Shown: positions 15,748 to 24,933 of the stretch, one piece after another | How the letters are laid out: each line of letters starts with the position of its first letter | Position numbering within the stretch: the first letter of the stretch is position 1 | From: Janthinobacterium rivuli | Lineage (GTDB): Bacteria; Pseudomonadota; Gammaproteobacteria; Burkholderiales; Burkholderiaceae_D | Assembly: GCF_029690045.1 (NCBI RefSeq) | Contig: NZ_CP121464.1 | Span: 558,001 to 622,000 of the forward strand | DNA length: 64,000 nucleotides | Direction: 5' to 3' | Translations under genes and position numbers: made by a program | Notes under the pieces: model-generated | What the model was told of the DNA's origin: nothing | Seen by the model: only the letters and a program-made list of their open reading frames with translations | Databases searched by the model: none

Positions 15748-16356
15748 TCAAGCCTCGCCTTTCTCGTCTTTACCTATCAGCAATTTGGTGTCGCTCAGAT
15801 ACATATGACGCGGCACTTGCAGGTTGTCCGGCGCCGGCTTGTTCTTGAACACGCGGCCAGCCATGTCGAAGGTGGAGCCGTGGCAAGGGCACAGGAAGCC
15901 GCCTTCCCAGTCATCGGGCAACGACGGTTGCGGGCCGGGGGTAAATTTCGAGGAAGGGGAGCAGCCCAAATGGGTGCAGATGCCGACGGCGACGAGAATT
16001 TCAGGCTTGATCGAGCGTGCCTCGTTCATGCAGTATTCCGGCGTGAATTCGGCGGGATTACGCTGGGAATTGGCATCGGCGACCTTGCCGTCGGTTTGCT
16101 TGAGCGACGCGATCATTTCCGGCGTGCGCTTGAGGATCCAGACCGGCTTGCCGCGCCATTCGACGGTGCGCATTTCGCCGGGTTGCAAGGTGGTGATGTC
16201 TACTTCGACCGGCGCGCCAGCCGCTTTCGCGCGCTCCGACGGCTGGAAGGTGCTTACCAAGGCTCCCGCGGTTGCCAATCCAACTACACTGCCCGCCGCG
16301 CACGTGGCGACGAGCAAGCCGCGACGGCCTGAATCGACCTGCTTTTCGTTACTCAT
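15748..16356 (-). CDS. petA: Rieske iron-sulfur subunit of the bc1 complex
   Basis: Rieske [2Fe-2S] protein (202 aa). The N-terminus has a Tat-like twin Arg (SGRRGLLVAT) and a single membrane anchor (about 12-33). The two cluster boxes are Cys-Thr-His-Leu-Gly-Cys (about 130) and Cys-Pro-Cys-His-Gly-Ser (about 155), supplying the two Cys and two His ligands plus the disulfide pair. First gene of the pet operon; the long intergenic region upstream holds its promoter. Confidence 0.95.
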   Translation of the reverse strand: MSNEKQVDSGRRGLLVATCAAGSVVGLATAGALVSTFQPSERAKAAGAPVEVDITTLQPGEMRTVEWRGKPVWILKRTPEMIASLKQTDGKVADANSQRNPAEFTPEYCMNEARSIKPEILVAVGICTHLGCSPSSKFTPGPQPSLPDDWEGGFLCPCHGSTFDMAGRVFKNKPAPDNLQVPRHMYLSDTKLLIGKDEKGEA

Positions 16357-16768
16357 GCAAACCCCAATCAGTCAAAATGCGAATCTTTATTATGAGTGGC
16401 AGCCGCGAAAAACCCGTCGCCGAAGCTCTATCCCACTGATTGCCGCAACCCGCATCTTTGTACGGTAAAGTGGCAACATCCCTGCGGAACTTCGGACTAT
16501 GGCGCAGCCCGTGCCAGTTTCTTGTTGATTATCCGGAAGTGAAAAAGCCACTTCTGGCAACCGCAAATTATAAGTGAAGCAAACAACGAATAAAACAAAA
16601 ACGTTGCTTGTACCATAATTTATATACTTTTGCAGGAGGTGGCTAGTTCTTTCGAACTAGATGCGCACGCCTGTGCCGGAATTGGTCTCGCCAACAACCA
16701 CAAGTTGGTGTCACCAGGAATCAATAGTATGATCGGCATGTTTTTATATCTATCCGAAGGAGAAATTC
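16357..16768. other. Divergent intergenic region between petA and mscL
   Basis: 412 bp without a gene. On the minus strand a TATAAT (16567-16572) is a candidate -10 for the pet operon, with only a weak TTTTAT at -35. A hairpin of 9 bp (16533-16541 with 16549-16557, one G-T pair) lies in the pet leader. On the mscL side a perfect 7-bp hairpin CTAGTTC-TTTC-GAACTAG (16643-16660) lies 109 nt before the mscL ATG. A 23-codon ORF starting at 16661 has AGGAGG upstream (16634-16639) but shows nothing recognisable. Confidence 0.4.
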
Positions 16769-17218
16769 ATGGCAATGATGCAAGAATTTAAAGAATTTGC
16801 AATGAAGGGTAACGTCGTCGATCTGGCGGTCGGTGTCATTATCGGTGGCGCCTTCGGCAAGATTGTCGATTCCCTGGTGCAAGACGTGATCATGCCGCCC
16901 ATCGGCCGCATTTTCGGCGGCCTCGATTTCGCCAATTACTACCTGCCCCTGAATGGCCAGGCCACGACGATGACCCTGGTGGAAGCGAAAAAAGCGGGCG
17001 CCGTGCTGGCCTACGGTAATTTTTTGACCATTTTGCTCAACTTCGTCATTCTCGCTTTCATCATCTTCCAGATGGTACGCCTGATGAACAAGGCCCGCCG
17101 CAGCGAACCGGTCGCGCCGGCGCCAGCGCCAGTCACGCCGGAAGACATCGTGCTGCTGCGTGAAATCCGCGACTCCCTGCAGCAGAACGCACGCAACGGC
17201 GGCGATCTGGCAAAATAA
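16769..17218 (+). CDS. mscL: Large-conductance mechanosensitive channel MscL
   Basis: Homopentameric inner-membrane emergency valve that opens under membrane tension in hypo-osmotic shock (149 aa, family length about 135-150). N-terminal amphipathic helix [34 protein letters not shown] leads into TM1, then a periplasmic loop, TM2 (about 83-107: [25 protein letters not shown]) and a C-terminal coiled-coil helix ([15 protein letters not shown]). GAAGGAG precedes the ATG. Probably its own transcription unit. Confidence 0.95.
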   Translation: MAMMQEFKEFAMKGNVVDLAVGVIIGGAFGKIVDSLVQDVIMPPIGRIFGGLDFANYYLPLNGQATTMTLVEAKKAGAVLAYGNFLTILLNFVILAFIIFQMVRLMNKARRSEPVAPAPAPVTPEDIVLLREIRDSLQQNARNGGDLAK

Positions 17219-17259
17219 GCCGTTCCGGCACCGGCCGGCTGACCTGGGCAGAGAACTGT

Positions 17260-18420
17260 ATGCGACGATTCTGGTTATTGTTTGCGCAAACCGTGACGAT
17301 CGCGTTGGCGCTGTACTTTGTGTATGGCGCGCTGCGCCCGGCCAGCCGGGTACAGCAGCTGGGCTCTCCCGCGAAACCGGTGCCCGTGGTGGAAACGGCG
17401 TCGAGCAGCCTGGCGCCCGGCTCCTACCGCGACGCGGCGGCGCGCGCCATGCCCGCCGTCGTCAACATCCTCACCCTGCAAGTGCCCAAGCGCGGCGCCC
17501 ATCCGCTGGCGCGCGATCCCTTCTTCAAACGTTTCTTCGGCGACCGCGACCCGGACGACGGGGATGACGACGACTTGAAAAACAGCCTCGGCTCGGGTGT
17601 CATCGTCAGCCATGAAGGCTATGTGCTGACCAACAACCACGTGGTCGAAGGCGCCGACGAAATCGAAGTGGTGCTGACCGATGGCCGCAAGGCGCCGGCC
17701 AAGGTGGTGGGCCTCGATCCGGAAACGGACCTGGCCGTCATCAAGATCGACCTCGACAAGCTGCCCGTCATCGTGCTGGGCCAATCGGAACTGGCGCGCG
17801 TGGGCGACGTGGTGCTGGCCATCGGCAACCCGTTCGGCGTGGGCCAGACGGTGACCATGGGCATCATCTCCGCCCTGGGCCGCAACAACCTGCACATCAA
17901 CAGCTTTGAAAACTTCATCCAGACAGATGCGGCGATTAACTTCGGCAACTCGGGCGGCGCCCTGGTCGACACGCGCGGCAATCTGATCGGCATCAATACG
18001 GCGATTTACTCGCAAAGCGGCGGCTCCGTCGGCATCGGCTTCGCCATTCCCGTCTCGACGGCCAAGACGGTGATGGAAGCCATCATCAAGGATGGCCACG
18101 TGGTGCGCGGCTGGATCGGCGTGGAAACGCAGGACATCACGCCGGAACTGGCGCAAAGCTTCAACTTGCAGCGCACGAGCGGCGCCATCATCGCCGGCGT
18201 GGTACGCAACGGCCCGGCCGACAAGGCGGGCATCGTGCCCGGCGACATCCTGCTGACGGTGCAAGGCAAGCCCGTCGGCGACACGACGGAAATGCTCAAT
18301 TTGATCGCCCAACTGCCGCCCGGCGAAAAAGCTAAAATGACGGTGCTGCGCAAGAATCGCGAAGCGGCACTCGACGTGATGGTGGGCAAGCGCCCCATCC
18401 CGAAAGAGCTTTCCAAATAG
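17260..18420 (+). CDS. DegS/AlgW-like membrane-anchored serine protease with one PDZ domain
   Basis: HtrA-family periplasmic protease (386 aa). An N-terminal membrane anchor (about 5-25) is followed by a trypsin-like domain with the full catalytic triad His127 (NNHVVEG), Asp157 (TDLAVI) and Ser231 (GNSGGALVD). A single PDZ domain occupies about residues 285-375. One PDZ plus a membrane anchor is the DegS/AlgW arrangement, which starts sigma-E anti-sigma cleavage on sensing unfolded outer-membrane proteins; DegP/DegQ have two PDZ domains. An Asp-rich insert (PDDGDDDDL, about 88-96) lies before the protease core. The substrate in this organism is not shown by the sequence. Confidence 0.85.
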   Translation: MRRFWLLFAQTVTIALALYFVYGALRPASRVQQLGSPAKPVPVVETASSSLAPGSYRDAAARAMPAVVNILTLQVPKRGAHPLARDPFFKRFFGDRDPDDGDDDDLKNSLGSGVIVSHEGYVLTNNHVVEGADEIEVVLTDGRKAPAKVVGLDPETDLAVIKIDLDKLPVIVLGQSELARVGDVVLAIGNPFGVGQTVTMGIISALGRNNLHINSFENFIQTDAAINFGNSGGALVDTRGNLIGINTAIYSQSGGSVGIGFAIPVSTAKTVMEAIIKDGHVVRGWIGVETQDITPELAQSFNLQRTSGAIIAGVVRNGPADKAGIVPGDILLTVQGKPVGDTTEMLNLIAQLPPGEKAKMTVLRKNREAALDVMVGKRPIPKELSK

Positions 18421-18441
18421 TTGCTGATCGGAATTTGACAC

Positions 18442-19134
18442 ATGCATGTGCGTGATTTGACCCAATTTTTACGTGAACTGAGCGACAACAACAACCGTCC
18501 CTGGTTTGTGATGAACAAGCCCCGCTACGATATCCTGCGCGAGGAATTTCTCGCCTTGGTGACGTCACTCATTGCTGAACTCGGCAAGTTCGATCCGGCC
18601 GTGAAATACTGCAATCCAAAGAAGGCTTTGTTCCGCATCAACCGCGACGTGCGTTTCGCGCACGATAAAAGTCCGTACAAGACGCGTTTTTCGGCCGCCA
18701 TCGCGCCGAACGACATGCGCCGTCCCAGCAAGGCGGGCGGCCCCACGTATTACCTGCAGATCGACGGCCAGGGCAACTTGCTGTTCGGCGCCGGCGAATA
18801 CATGCCGCCACCGGGCCGCCTGAAGGCGTTGCGCGAGCACATGCTCAACGATGCGCCAGGTTTTTCCAAAGTGCTGAAAAATAAGCGTTTGAAGGCCCGC
18901 TTCGGCACGATCCAGAACGAGGGCAAGCTGCAGCGCCCGCCGAAGGGGTTTGACGCGGATGCCGAACATATCGAATTCATCAAGCTGAAAAGCTTTTTTG
19001 TCTGGACCGAAGTGCCGCTGCCCGTCAACGCCCCCGAGCAACTGCTGCCGACCCTGGCGGAAGGCTTGAAGGATGCATGGCCGCTGGTCGAGTGGATGCG
19101 CGGCGCGAAAGAGCCGGAGGAAGTCACCGAGTAA
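18442..19134 (+). CDS. DUF2461 domain protein
   Basis: Conserved cytosolic protein of unknown function (230 aa, TIGR02453/DUF2461 type). Recognisable motifs are LRELSDNNNRPWFVMNKPRY near the N-terminus, FRINRDVRFAHDKSPYKTRF (about 66-85), and a glycine-rich GGPTYYLQIDGQGNLLFGAGEYMPPP (about 98-123). The catalytic role, if any, is not established. It starts 21 nt after the DegS-like gene and precedes the cupin gene by 15 nt, so the three may be co-transcribed. Confidence 0.8.
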   Translation: MHVRDLTQFLRELSDNNNRPWFVMNKPRYDILREEFLALVTSLIAELGKFDPAVKYCNPKKALFRINRDVRFAHDKSPYKTRFSAAIAPNDMRRPSKAGGPTYYLQIDGQGNLLFGAGEYMPPPGRLKALREHMLNDAPGFSKVLKNKRLKARFGTIQNEGKLQRPPKGFDADAEHIEFIKLKSFFVWTEVPLPVNAPEQLLPTLAEGLKDAWPLVEWMRGAKEPEEVTE

Positions 19135-19149
19135 CTGCTGAAGGAGCAC

Positions 19150-19494
19150 ATGATGGCACTGGAGCACGCAAGTTCAGGACAGGTGATCGACGTGCTGCGC
19201 AGGGACGGCGACGACCTGTCGCAGTTTTCCGCCATCGCGCTGGCCAAGACGGATGAGCTGGAACTGATCCGCATGTGCATGCCCAAAGGCAAGACCATGC
19301 CCGAGCATCATGTACTCGGCGAGATCACCTTGCTGTGCCTGCAAGGGGAGGTGGCGGTGGAGGCGCATGGCGGCGTGCAGGTGCTGGGGCCGGGGCAGAT
19401 GCTGTATTTGCTCGGCGGCCAGGCACACGCCCTGGAAGCGCGCGAAGACAGTTTATTGTTGCTCACGATACTCATGCACAAGGCGGGGCGCTAG
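19150..19494 (+). CDS. Small cupin-domain protein
   Basis: Single-domain cupin (114 aa). The barrel covers about residues 35-110: MPKGKTMPEHHVLGEITLLCLQGEVAV (first cupin motif with His-His and Glu) and GPGQMLYLLGGQAHALEAREDSLLLLTI (second motif with a His). The metal ligands His, His, Glu, His are therefore present, although the substrate is unknown. AAGGAG precedes the ATG; a second ATG follows directly (19153). Last gene of the plus-strand run, convergent with gpsA after 24 nt. Confidence 0.8.
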   Translation: MMALEHASSGQVIDVLRRDGDDLSQFSAIALAKTDELELIRMCMPKGKTMPEHHVLGEITLLCLQGEVAVEAHGGVQVLGPGQMLYLLGGQAHALEAREDSLLLLTILMHKAGR

Positions 19495-19518
19495 GTTTTC
19501 CTGGCGCACCAGGTCGCC

Positions 19519-20559
19519 TTAGGCCGCCTCGGCGCGCGGATCGCGCGACAGCAGCTGCTGCACCATCACGTGCGGTAAATCCCCATCGAACAGCACGCCG
19601 GCCACCGCGTTAGTGATCGGCATGTCGACACCCATGCGGCGCGCCAGTTCGCGCACGGCCTTGGCGCACGGCACACCTTCGGCCACGTGACCGAGTTCAG
19701 CCACGATGGTCTCCAGCGCCTTGCCTTGCGCCAGGCCCAGACCGACCCGGCGGTTGCGCGACAGGTCGCCCGTGCACGTCAGAATCAGATCGCCCATGCC
19801 CGTCAAGCCCATGAACGTTTCTGTCTGGCCACCCAGGGCCGTGCCCAGGCGCGTGATTTCCGCCAGGCCGCGCGTGATCAGCGCGGCGCGCGCATTCAAG
19901 CCCAGGCCCAGGCCGTCGGCCACGCCGGTGGCGATCGCCAGCACGTTCTTGACGGCGCCGCCCACTTCCACGCCCACCAGGTCCTCGCTCGCATACACGC
20001 GGATGGTGCCGCCATGCAAGGCCGAGACGACGGCGCCGCGCAAGCCGGCATTGTGCGAGGCGATGGTCAGCGCGCACGGCAAGCCGCGTGCCACTTCCTG
20101 CGCGAACGAGGGGCCGGACAGGGCGCCGCCGGGGACCGTGTCGCCCAGCACTTCCTGCACGATCTGGTGCGGCAGCAAGCCCGTGCCGCCTTCAAAGCCT
20201 TTGCACAGCCACACGAGGTTGCCGATGGCCTTGTCTTTCAACTGGTGCAGCATGGGCCGCAAGCCCGCCACGGGGCAGGCGGCGATCAGGAGGCCGTGTT
20301 CGCCAGCGGCATGCGCGACGGCGGCGTCGAAATCGGCGCTGATGCGCAGTTGCGGCGGCAGTGGGAAACCGGGCAAATAACTGTTTTCGCCGCTGGCGGC
20401 CATGGCGGCCATGGCGTCGCCGTTGCGGCCCCACAGCAGCACGTCGTGGCGGCCGGCCAGGGCCATGGCCACGGCCGTGCCCCAGGCGCCGGCGCCCAGG
20501 AGGGTGATCTTGCGGGCGGCGGGAATACGATCGGGAGTGACTTCAGGAGAAACTTGCAT
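19519..20559 (-). CDS. gpsA: Glycerol-3-phosphate dehydrogenase (NAD(P)+)
   Basis: Reduces dihydroxyacetone phosphate to sn-glycerol 3-phosphate for phospholipid synthesis in the cytoplasm. The 346-aa protein has the Rossmann motif Gly-Ala-Gly-Ala-Trp-Gly-Thr (about residues 22-28), [31 protein letters not shown], the catalytic-lysine region [22 protein letters not shown], and [20 protein letters not shown]. All family motifs are intact. An N-terminal extension of about 15 residues precedes the dinucleotide fold. It follows secB and the SH3 gene, recalling the E. coli order yibN-grxC-secB-gpsA. Confidence 0.95.
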   Translation of the reverse strand: MQVSPEVTPDRIPAARKITLLGAGAWGTAVAMALAGRHDVLLWGRNGDAMAAMAASGENSYLPGFPLPPQLRISADFDAAVAHAAGEHGLLIAACPVAGLRPMLHQLKDKAIGNLVWLCKGFEGGTGLLPHQIVQEVLGDTVPGGALSGPSFAQEVARGLPCALTIASHNAGLRGAVVSALHGGTIRVYASEDLVGVEVGGAVKNVLAIATGVADGLGLGLNARAALITRGLAEITRLGTALGGQTETFMGLTGMGDLILTCTGDLSRNRRVGLGLAQGKALETIVAELGHVAEGVPCAKAVRELARRMGVDMPITNAVAGVLFDGDLPHVMVQQLLSRDPRAEAA

Positions 20560-20595
20560 GCAACCTCAACGGGGCAGGGGGAACGGACGCGGTGC

Positions 20596-21057
20596 TTACA
20601 GGCCCCACACTTCGCTGGTCTTGACGTAGCCGCTCTGGCCATCCTTGTGGCGCACCTTGACCCAGCCGGAGCTCGCTTGCTCGCTCATTTCCAGCAGCAC
20701 GCCCTTGTCGACGAGGAGGATGGCGGAGGCGGTGTCGTCGGGGCTGGCGCGAACCTTGAGGTTCGCGGCGCGCGCCACGACGTTGCGCTTGGCCGACAGG
20801 CCCTTGGCTTCCGTCCAGGCCATTTCGCCGCTGGCGTCGCGTACCTTGACCCATTCGCCGTAGCTGAGCACGACTTCCAGCGGCATGCCGCGTGGCGCCA
20901 CGTACAGCTTGCCGCCCTTGGAGGATGGCGCGTCGTACAGGATCACGGGAGCGGCGCCCACCGTTTTGAAATCGACGGCGTGGCTGGCGGCGGTCGCCAG
21001 CAGCAGCACGGCGCCGGCCATCCAGCGGAACTTGCTCAAGAGCGCACTTTTCAACAT
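20596..21057 (-). CDS. Secreted SH3-domain protein
   Basis: Exported protein (153 aa) with a signal peptide (about 1-27, ending SHA) and two bacterial SH3-like segments. The first lies at about 40-90 (YVAPRGMPLEVVLSYGEWVKVRDASGEMAWTEAKGL) and the second at about 95-153 (ANLKVRASPDDTASAILLVDKGVLLEM...GYVKTSEVWGL). Such domains usually bind peptidoglycan or peptides in the envelope. It sits between secB and gpsA, where E. coli has no gene. The ligand is unknown. Confidence 0.8.
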   Translation of the reverse strand: MLKSALLSKFRWMAGAVLLLATAASHAVDFKTVGAAPVILYDAPSSKGGKLYVAPRGMPLEVVLSYGEWVKVRDASGEMAWTEAKGLSAKRNVVARAANLKVRASPDDTASAILLVDKGVLLEMSEQASSGWVKVRHKDGQSGYVKTSEVWGL

Positions 21058-21079
21058 GATATTTTGAACCTTAACGAAA

Positions 21080-21123
21080 CACGGCGGCCAGGCCGCCGTG
21101 TCAGGCCAGCCTTGATGGCTGGC
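21080..21123 (-). terminator. Tandem hairpins after secB
   Basis: Reading on the minus strand, GCCAGCC-ATCAA-GGCTGGC (21105-21123 region) is followed by the stronger CACGGCGG-CCTGG-CCGCCGTG (21080-21100) and then TTTCGTTAAGG. The second hairpin with its short T-tract is a plausible terminator separating secB from the SH3/gpsA pair. Confidence 0.6.
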
Positions 21124-21140
21124 GGGGTCTTGCCTGAAGC

Positions 21141-21617
21141 TTAGTGCGTCGTCGCGTCGGCTGCCGGGGCAGCTGCAGCGGCGTCAGCAATAGCTTGCAG
21201 ACGTTGTTGGTAGAACACTTCGAAGTTGATCTCGGCCAGGTGCACTGGCGGGAAGCCGGCACGGGTGATCACGTCGGCGATGTTGGCGCGCAGGTAAGGG
21301 TAGATGATGTTCGGGCAGCCGATTCCCAGCAGCGGATCGAGTTGATCGGCAGGAATGTTGCGTGCTTCGAAGATACCGGCTTGCTTGCCTTCAACCAGGA
21401 AAGCGACTTTTTCGCCGACTTTGGCGGTGACGGTGATGGTCACGGTGGCTTCGAAGATGCCGTCGGCCAGAGGCGCAGCGCCCACGTCCAGTGCCACTTC
21501 GATGGCTGGTGCTTCTTGTTCCAGGAAAATAGCTGGGGAATTTGGTTGTTCCAGCGACATGTCTTTCAGGTAGACGCGTTGGATTTGGAAGACTGGTTGC
21601 AGATTTTCGTCGGACAT
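21141..21617 (-). CDS. secB: Protein-export chaperone SecB
   Basis: Tetrameric cytosolic chaperone that keeps preproteins unfolded and hands them to SecA (158 aa). Motifs: [19 protein letters not shown] at the N-terminus, [25 protein letters not shown] in the core, and [43 protein letters not shown] near the C-terminus. The frame extends to 21653, but ATG 21617 gives the normal MSDEN start. An Ala-rich C-terminal tail follows. Located in the order rhodanese-grxC-secB on the minus strand. Confidence 0.95.
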   Translation of the reverse strand: MSDENLQPVFQIQRVYLKDMSLEQPNSPAIFLEQEAPAIEVALDVGAAPLADGIFEATVTITVTAKVGEKVAFLVEGKQAGIFEARNIPADQLDPLLGIGCPNIIYPYLRANIADVITRAGFPPVHLAEINFEVFYQQRLQAIADAAAAAPAADATTH

Positions 21618-21777
21618 GGAACGCTTTCGTTGTAAAGGACAAGAACGGCACACCGTTCAAATATGGTACTTGCGGTATTCAAACCGTGCCGGATAGGCAC
21701 GGCCAGATCAGGTGCGAGGGCAATTGTATCAAAACCATACGACAAAAAACCAAGCAATTTCTCGAACCCGCTTTATA

Positions 21778-22044
21778 TCAGGCTGCCGTGCCATTTAACA
21801 AGGGGTCCAGCTTGCCGGCTTGATCAAGCGCATACAAATCGTCGAATCCGCCCACGTGGGTATCGCCCACATAGATCTGCGGCACCGTGCGGCGGCCCGT
21901 GCGTTCCATCATCTTGATGCGCTCTTCCGGGTCGAGGTCGACGCGGATCTTTTGCACGGTCACGCCCTTCGATTCCAGCAGGCGCTCGGCGCGCACGCAA
22001 TACGGGCACACGGCGGTGCTATACACAATTACGGGTACGGTCAT
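21778..22044 (-). CDS. grxC: Glutaredoxin 3
   Basis: Glutathione-dependent disulfide reductase (88 aa) with the active-site motif Cys-Pro-Tyr-Cys at residues 13-16, the cis-Pro segment Arg-Thr-Val-Pro-Gln-Ile (Thr-Val-Pro), and the glutathione-binding Gly-Gly-Phe-Asp-Asp. It reduces protein and low-molecular disulfides in the cytoplasm. Located 28 nt downstream of the rhodanese gene, an order conserved with E. coli yibN-grxC-secB. Confidence 0.95.
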   Translation of the reverse strand: MTVPVIVYSTAVCPYCVRAERLLESKGVTVQKIRVDLDPEERIKMMERTGRRTVPQIYVGDTHVGGFDDLYALDQAGKLDPLLNGTAA

Positions 22045-22072
22045 GATGATTATTCCTTCAGTTAATGCCGGC

Positions 22073-22489
22073 TTATTTCGCCAGCGACAAGGTTTTCAAT
22101 GGCAAACCTTGCTTTTTCCATTCGTCGAGGCCGCCTTCCAGGCTCGTTGCCTCAGCGAAACCAGCTTTGCCCAGCAGGCCGACGGCGGTTGCCGAACGCG
22201 AACCTTTCTGGCAAACCACTACAATGGGGCGCGTTTTGAATTTTTCCAGCTCGCCCACGCGTTTTGCCAGTTCCGGCAGCGGAATATTTTTCGCGTCAGG
22301 CAAGTGGCCCGTGGCGAATTCTTCCGCGCTGCGCACGTCGACGATGATGGTCTTGCCGCGGTTGATCAGTTGCGTGACTTCCAGCACGGTCGCGCGCTTG
22401 CCGCGCATCGACAGCAGTGGCCAGAGGAGGGCGCCGCCGGAAATAATGACGATGGCAAACAGAAAAATGTGGTCGATAATGAATTTCAC
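22073..22489 (-). CDS. Membrane-anchored rhodanese-like protein (YibN type)
   Basis: One N-terminal transmembrane helix (about 7-27), then a rhodanese domain (about 35-135) with the Cys-containing active loop VVVCQKGSRSATA. The loop keeps the catalytic Cys, so sulfurtransferase activity is possible. E. coli YibN has the same layout and the same neighbours (grxC, secB, gpsA). It is the first gene of this minus-strand operon and is divergent from gpmA over 106 nt. Confidence 0.88.
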   Translation of the reverse strand: MKFIIDHIFLFAIVIISGGALLWPLLSMRGKRATVLEVTQLINRGKTIIVDVRSAEEFATGHLPDAKNIPLPELAKRVGELEKFKTRPIVVVCQKGSRSATAVGLLGKAGFAEATSLEGGLDEWKKQGLPLKTLSLAK

Positions 22490-22595
22490 GTAGGGTCCAA
22501 TGGTTTAAGTCAATCCGCGCATTATAAAATAGAAGCTGGACGAGGTCTTTTTACGTTTTGCTTTTTTGATTTGAACCCCTTGAGAAGATAGAACT

Positions 22596-23342
22596 ATGTA
22601 CAAAATCGTTTTCATGCGTCACGGCGAGTCCACCTGGAACCTCGATAACCGCTTCACCGGCTGGACCGACGTCGATCTGACGGAAAAGGGCGTCAACGAA
22701 GCCAGGGCCGCCGGCCAGATCCTCAAGCAGGAAGGTTTTACGTTCGACGTGGCCTACACTTCCGTCCTGAAGCGCGCCATCCGCACCCTGTGGCTGGCGC
22801 TCGACGAGATGGACATGATGTATTTGCCGATCAAGAACGACTGGCGCTTGAACGAGCGCCACTACGGCGCCCTGCAAGGCCTGGACAAGGGCGAGACGGC
22901 CGCCAAGTATGGCGACGAGCAAGTACTGGTATGGCGCCGCAGCTACGATACGCCGCCGCCGCCGCTGGAAGCGAATGACGACCGCGCCTCGTTCAACGAT
23001 CCGCGCTACGCCGGCTTGCCGCAAGCGTCGATTCCGCTGACCGAATGCCTGAAAGACACCGTGGCGCGCGTGATGCCGGCCTGGGATGAAGAAATCGCCC
23101 CGGCCATCCGCGCTGGCAAAAAGATCATCATTTCGGCCCACGGCAACAGCCTGCGCGCGCTGATCAAGATGCTCGACGGCATCAGCGACAGCGACATCGT
23201 CGGCCTGAACATCCCGAACGGCCAGCCGCTCGTGTATGAACTGGACGCCGACCTGAAACCGATCCGTCACTACTACCTGGGCGACCCGGCAGCGATTGCG
23301 GCAGCGCAAGCAGCCGTGGCGAACCAAGGGAAGGCCAAGTAA
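22596..23342 (+). CDS. gpmA: 2,3-bisphosphoglycerate-dependent phosphoglycerate mutase
   Basis: Glycolytic enzyme (248 aa) interconverting 3- and 2-phosphoglycerate through a phosphohistidine. The phosphorylated His is His9 in [10 protein letters not shown]; the second catalytic His lies in [12 protein letters not shown]. The family motifs [18 protein letters not shown] and [11 protein letters not shown] are present, and the length is typical for the dPGM of E. coli type. It is followed after 1 nt by the EnvC-like gene, so the two are co-transcribed. Confidence 0.96.
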   Translation: MYKIVFMRHGESTWNLDNRFTGWTDVDLTEKGVNEARAAGQILKQEGFTFDVAYTSVLKRAIRTLWLALDEMDMMYLPIKNDWRLNERHYGALQGLDKGETAAKYGDEQVLVWRRSYDTPPPPLEANDDRASFNDPRYAGLPQASIPLTECLKDTVARVMPAWDEEIAPAIRAGKKIIISAHGNSLRALIKMLDGISDSDIVGLNIPNGQPLVYELDADLKPIRHYYLGDPAAIAAAQAAVANQGKAK

Positions 23343-23343
23343 C

Positions 23344-24882
23344 TTGTCGTCTTTCTTCCGCGGCACAGCCATCGCCCCCTCTGCTGATCGACCCCTGCCG
23401 GCGTGGCGCGCCGGTGCCATGCTGTGCCTGGCGCTGCTGCTTTCCAGCGGTGCCGCGCAGGGCGCCAAGCCCACCGAACGCAGCAAGCAGAAGGCGGCCG
23501 CGGAAGCACAACGTGCTGGATTGCAACAAAAGCTGACGGCGCTCAAGCGCGACATCAGCCGTACGGAAAGCGCCAAGGATGACGCGGCCGATACCCTGGC
23601 CGAGTCGGAAGAAGCCATTTCCAACGCCAACCGCGCCTTGCGCGACCTGGCGCAGGAACAAAGCGAGACGGGCGTGAAACTCAATGCGCTGGGGCAAGAG
23701 CACCAGCAATTGACGGCCACCGTCGAGAAACAAAAGGCACAGCTGTCAAAGTTGCTGCGTGAACAATATGTCGCCGGCAACGAAGACCGCATCAAGCTGC
23801 TCTTGTCGGGCGATAACCCGAACCGCATCAACCGCGACTTGCAACTGATGGCGTATGTGTCGCAGGCGCAGGCGCGCCTGCTGGAAGCCTTGCGCGCCAA
23901 CTTGCTGGCCGTGGAGAAAAACCAGGCGGACGTGCAGAACGCCAAGGATGAGCTGGAAGAAATCGCGCAGGAAGAGCGCGACCAGAAAGCCCTGCTGGTG
24001 CAAGAGAAGGCGCGCCGCGCCGCCTTGCTGACGAGCTTGTCGCAACGCCTGGTGGCGCAGCGCAAGGAAGTGGGCAATGTCGAGCGCGACGAACAGCGCA
24101 TGGGCAATCTGGTCGACAAGCTGGCAAAACTGATCGAAGAGCAGGCCGCCGCTGCCGCGGCCGAAAAGAAACGCCAGCAATTGCTGGCCGAGCAACGCGC
24201 CGCCGCCAAAGCGGCCGCCGACGCCAAGATCGCCGCGGAAAAACGCGAACGCCTGCTGGCCGCGCGCGCCAAGGCCGCCCAGGCCCAGGCCGAACGCGAA
24301 CGCCTGGCAAAAGAGCAACAAAACAAATCGGGCAAGATCAAGCCGCAAACGCCGCCACCGCCGCCTGTGAAACTGGAACCGATCGACGACGACGAGCCGC
24401 CGCAAGTGGCCAAGGTGGCGCCTAAGCCGGAACCCAAGCCCGAACCGGAGCCGGAACGCCCGAGCCTGGGCCCGGCTGCGCCAGCCGGCGCCTTTGCCAG
24501 CCTGAAAGGGCAGCTGCGCGCCCCCGTGGCCGGCAAGATCGCCGCCCGCTTCGGCAGCAAGCGCGGTGACGGCCCCAGCTGGAAGGGCGTGTTCATCCGC
24601 ACGGGCGAAGGCAGCGAGATCCACGCCATCGCCGGCGGCCGCGTCGTGTTTTCCGACTGGCTGCGCGGTTTCGGCAATTTGATCATCGTCGACCATGGCG
24701 GCCAGTACATGAGCATTTATGGCAATAACCAATCCCTGCTGAAACGGGTGGGCGACGCCGTCAAGGGCGGCGACGCCATTGCCAGCGCGGGCAACAGCGG
24801 CGGCAACGAGGAATCAGGGCTATACTTTGAATTGCGTCATCAGGGCCGCGCCTTCGACCCCGCCACCTGGGTGAAGTTTTAA
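23344..24882 (+). CDS. EnvC-like murein hydrolase activator (degenerate LytM domain)
   Basis: Periplasmic coiled-coil protein (about 512 aa). A signal region is followed by long coiled coils (about 50-330, with Ala/Lys/Glu/Gln heptads), a Pro/Lys/Glu-rich linker (about 335-380), and a C-terminal LytM domain (about 390-512). The domain reads Val-Phe-Ile-Arg-Thr and Leu-Tyr-Phe-Glu-Leu-Arg where active M23 enzymes have the zinc-binding His-x3-Asp and His-x-His. It is therefore inactive as a protease and probably activates amidases as EnvC does at division. Start is uncertain: TTG 23344, with GGGAAGG upstream, is preferred; ATG 23419 would still leave a signal peptide. Confidence 0.8.
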   Translation: MSSFFRGTAIAPSADRPLPAWRAGAMLCLALLLSSGAAQGAKPTERSKQKAAAEAQRAGLQQKLTALKRDISRTESAKDDAADTLAESEEAISNANRALRDLAQEQSETGVKLNALGQEHQQLTATVEKQKAQLSKLLREQYVAGNEDRIKLLLSGDNPNRINRDLQLMAYVSQAQARLLEALRANLLAVEKNQADVQNAKDELEEIAQEERDQKALLVQEKARRAALLTSLSQRLVAQRKEVGNVERDEQRMGNLVDKLAKLIEEQAAAAAAEKKRQQLLAEQRAAAKAAADAKIAAEKRERLLAARAKAAQAQAERERLAKEQQNKSGKIKPQTPPPPPVKLEPIDDDEPPQVAKVAPKPEPKPEPEPERPSLGPAAPAGAFASLKGQLRAPVAGKIAARFGSKRGDGPSWKGVFIRTGEGSEIHAIAGGRVVFSDWLRGFGNLIIVDHGGQYMSIYGNNQSLLKRVGDAVKGGDAIASAGNSGGNEESGLYFELRHQGRAFDPATWVKF

Positions 24883-24933
24883 TTCAGTTCCCACCATTGC
24901 TGCGGCAGCGAATTTGTAGATTGCGAAGAATAC

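Noticed and set aside
19687..21144. 485-aa plus-strand ORF opposite gpsA and the SH3 gene
   Set aside because: Antisense shadow; His/Gln/Ala-rich, no family.
22551..24716. 721-aa minus-strand ORF opposite gpmA and the EnvC-like gene
   Set aside because: Antisense shadow; low-complexity Ser/Arg/Ala sequence arises from the Ala/Lys/Glu coiled coil on the plus strand.
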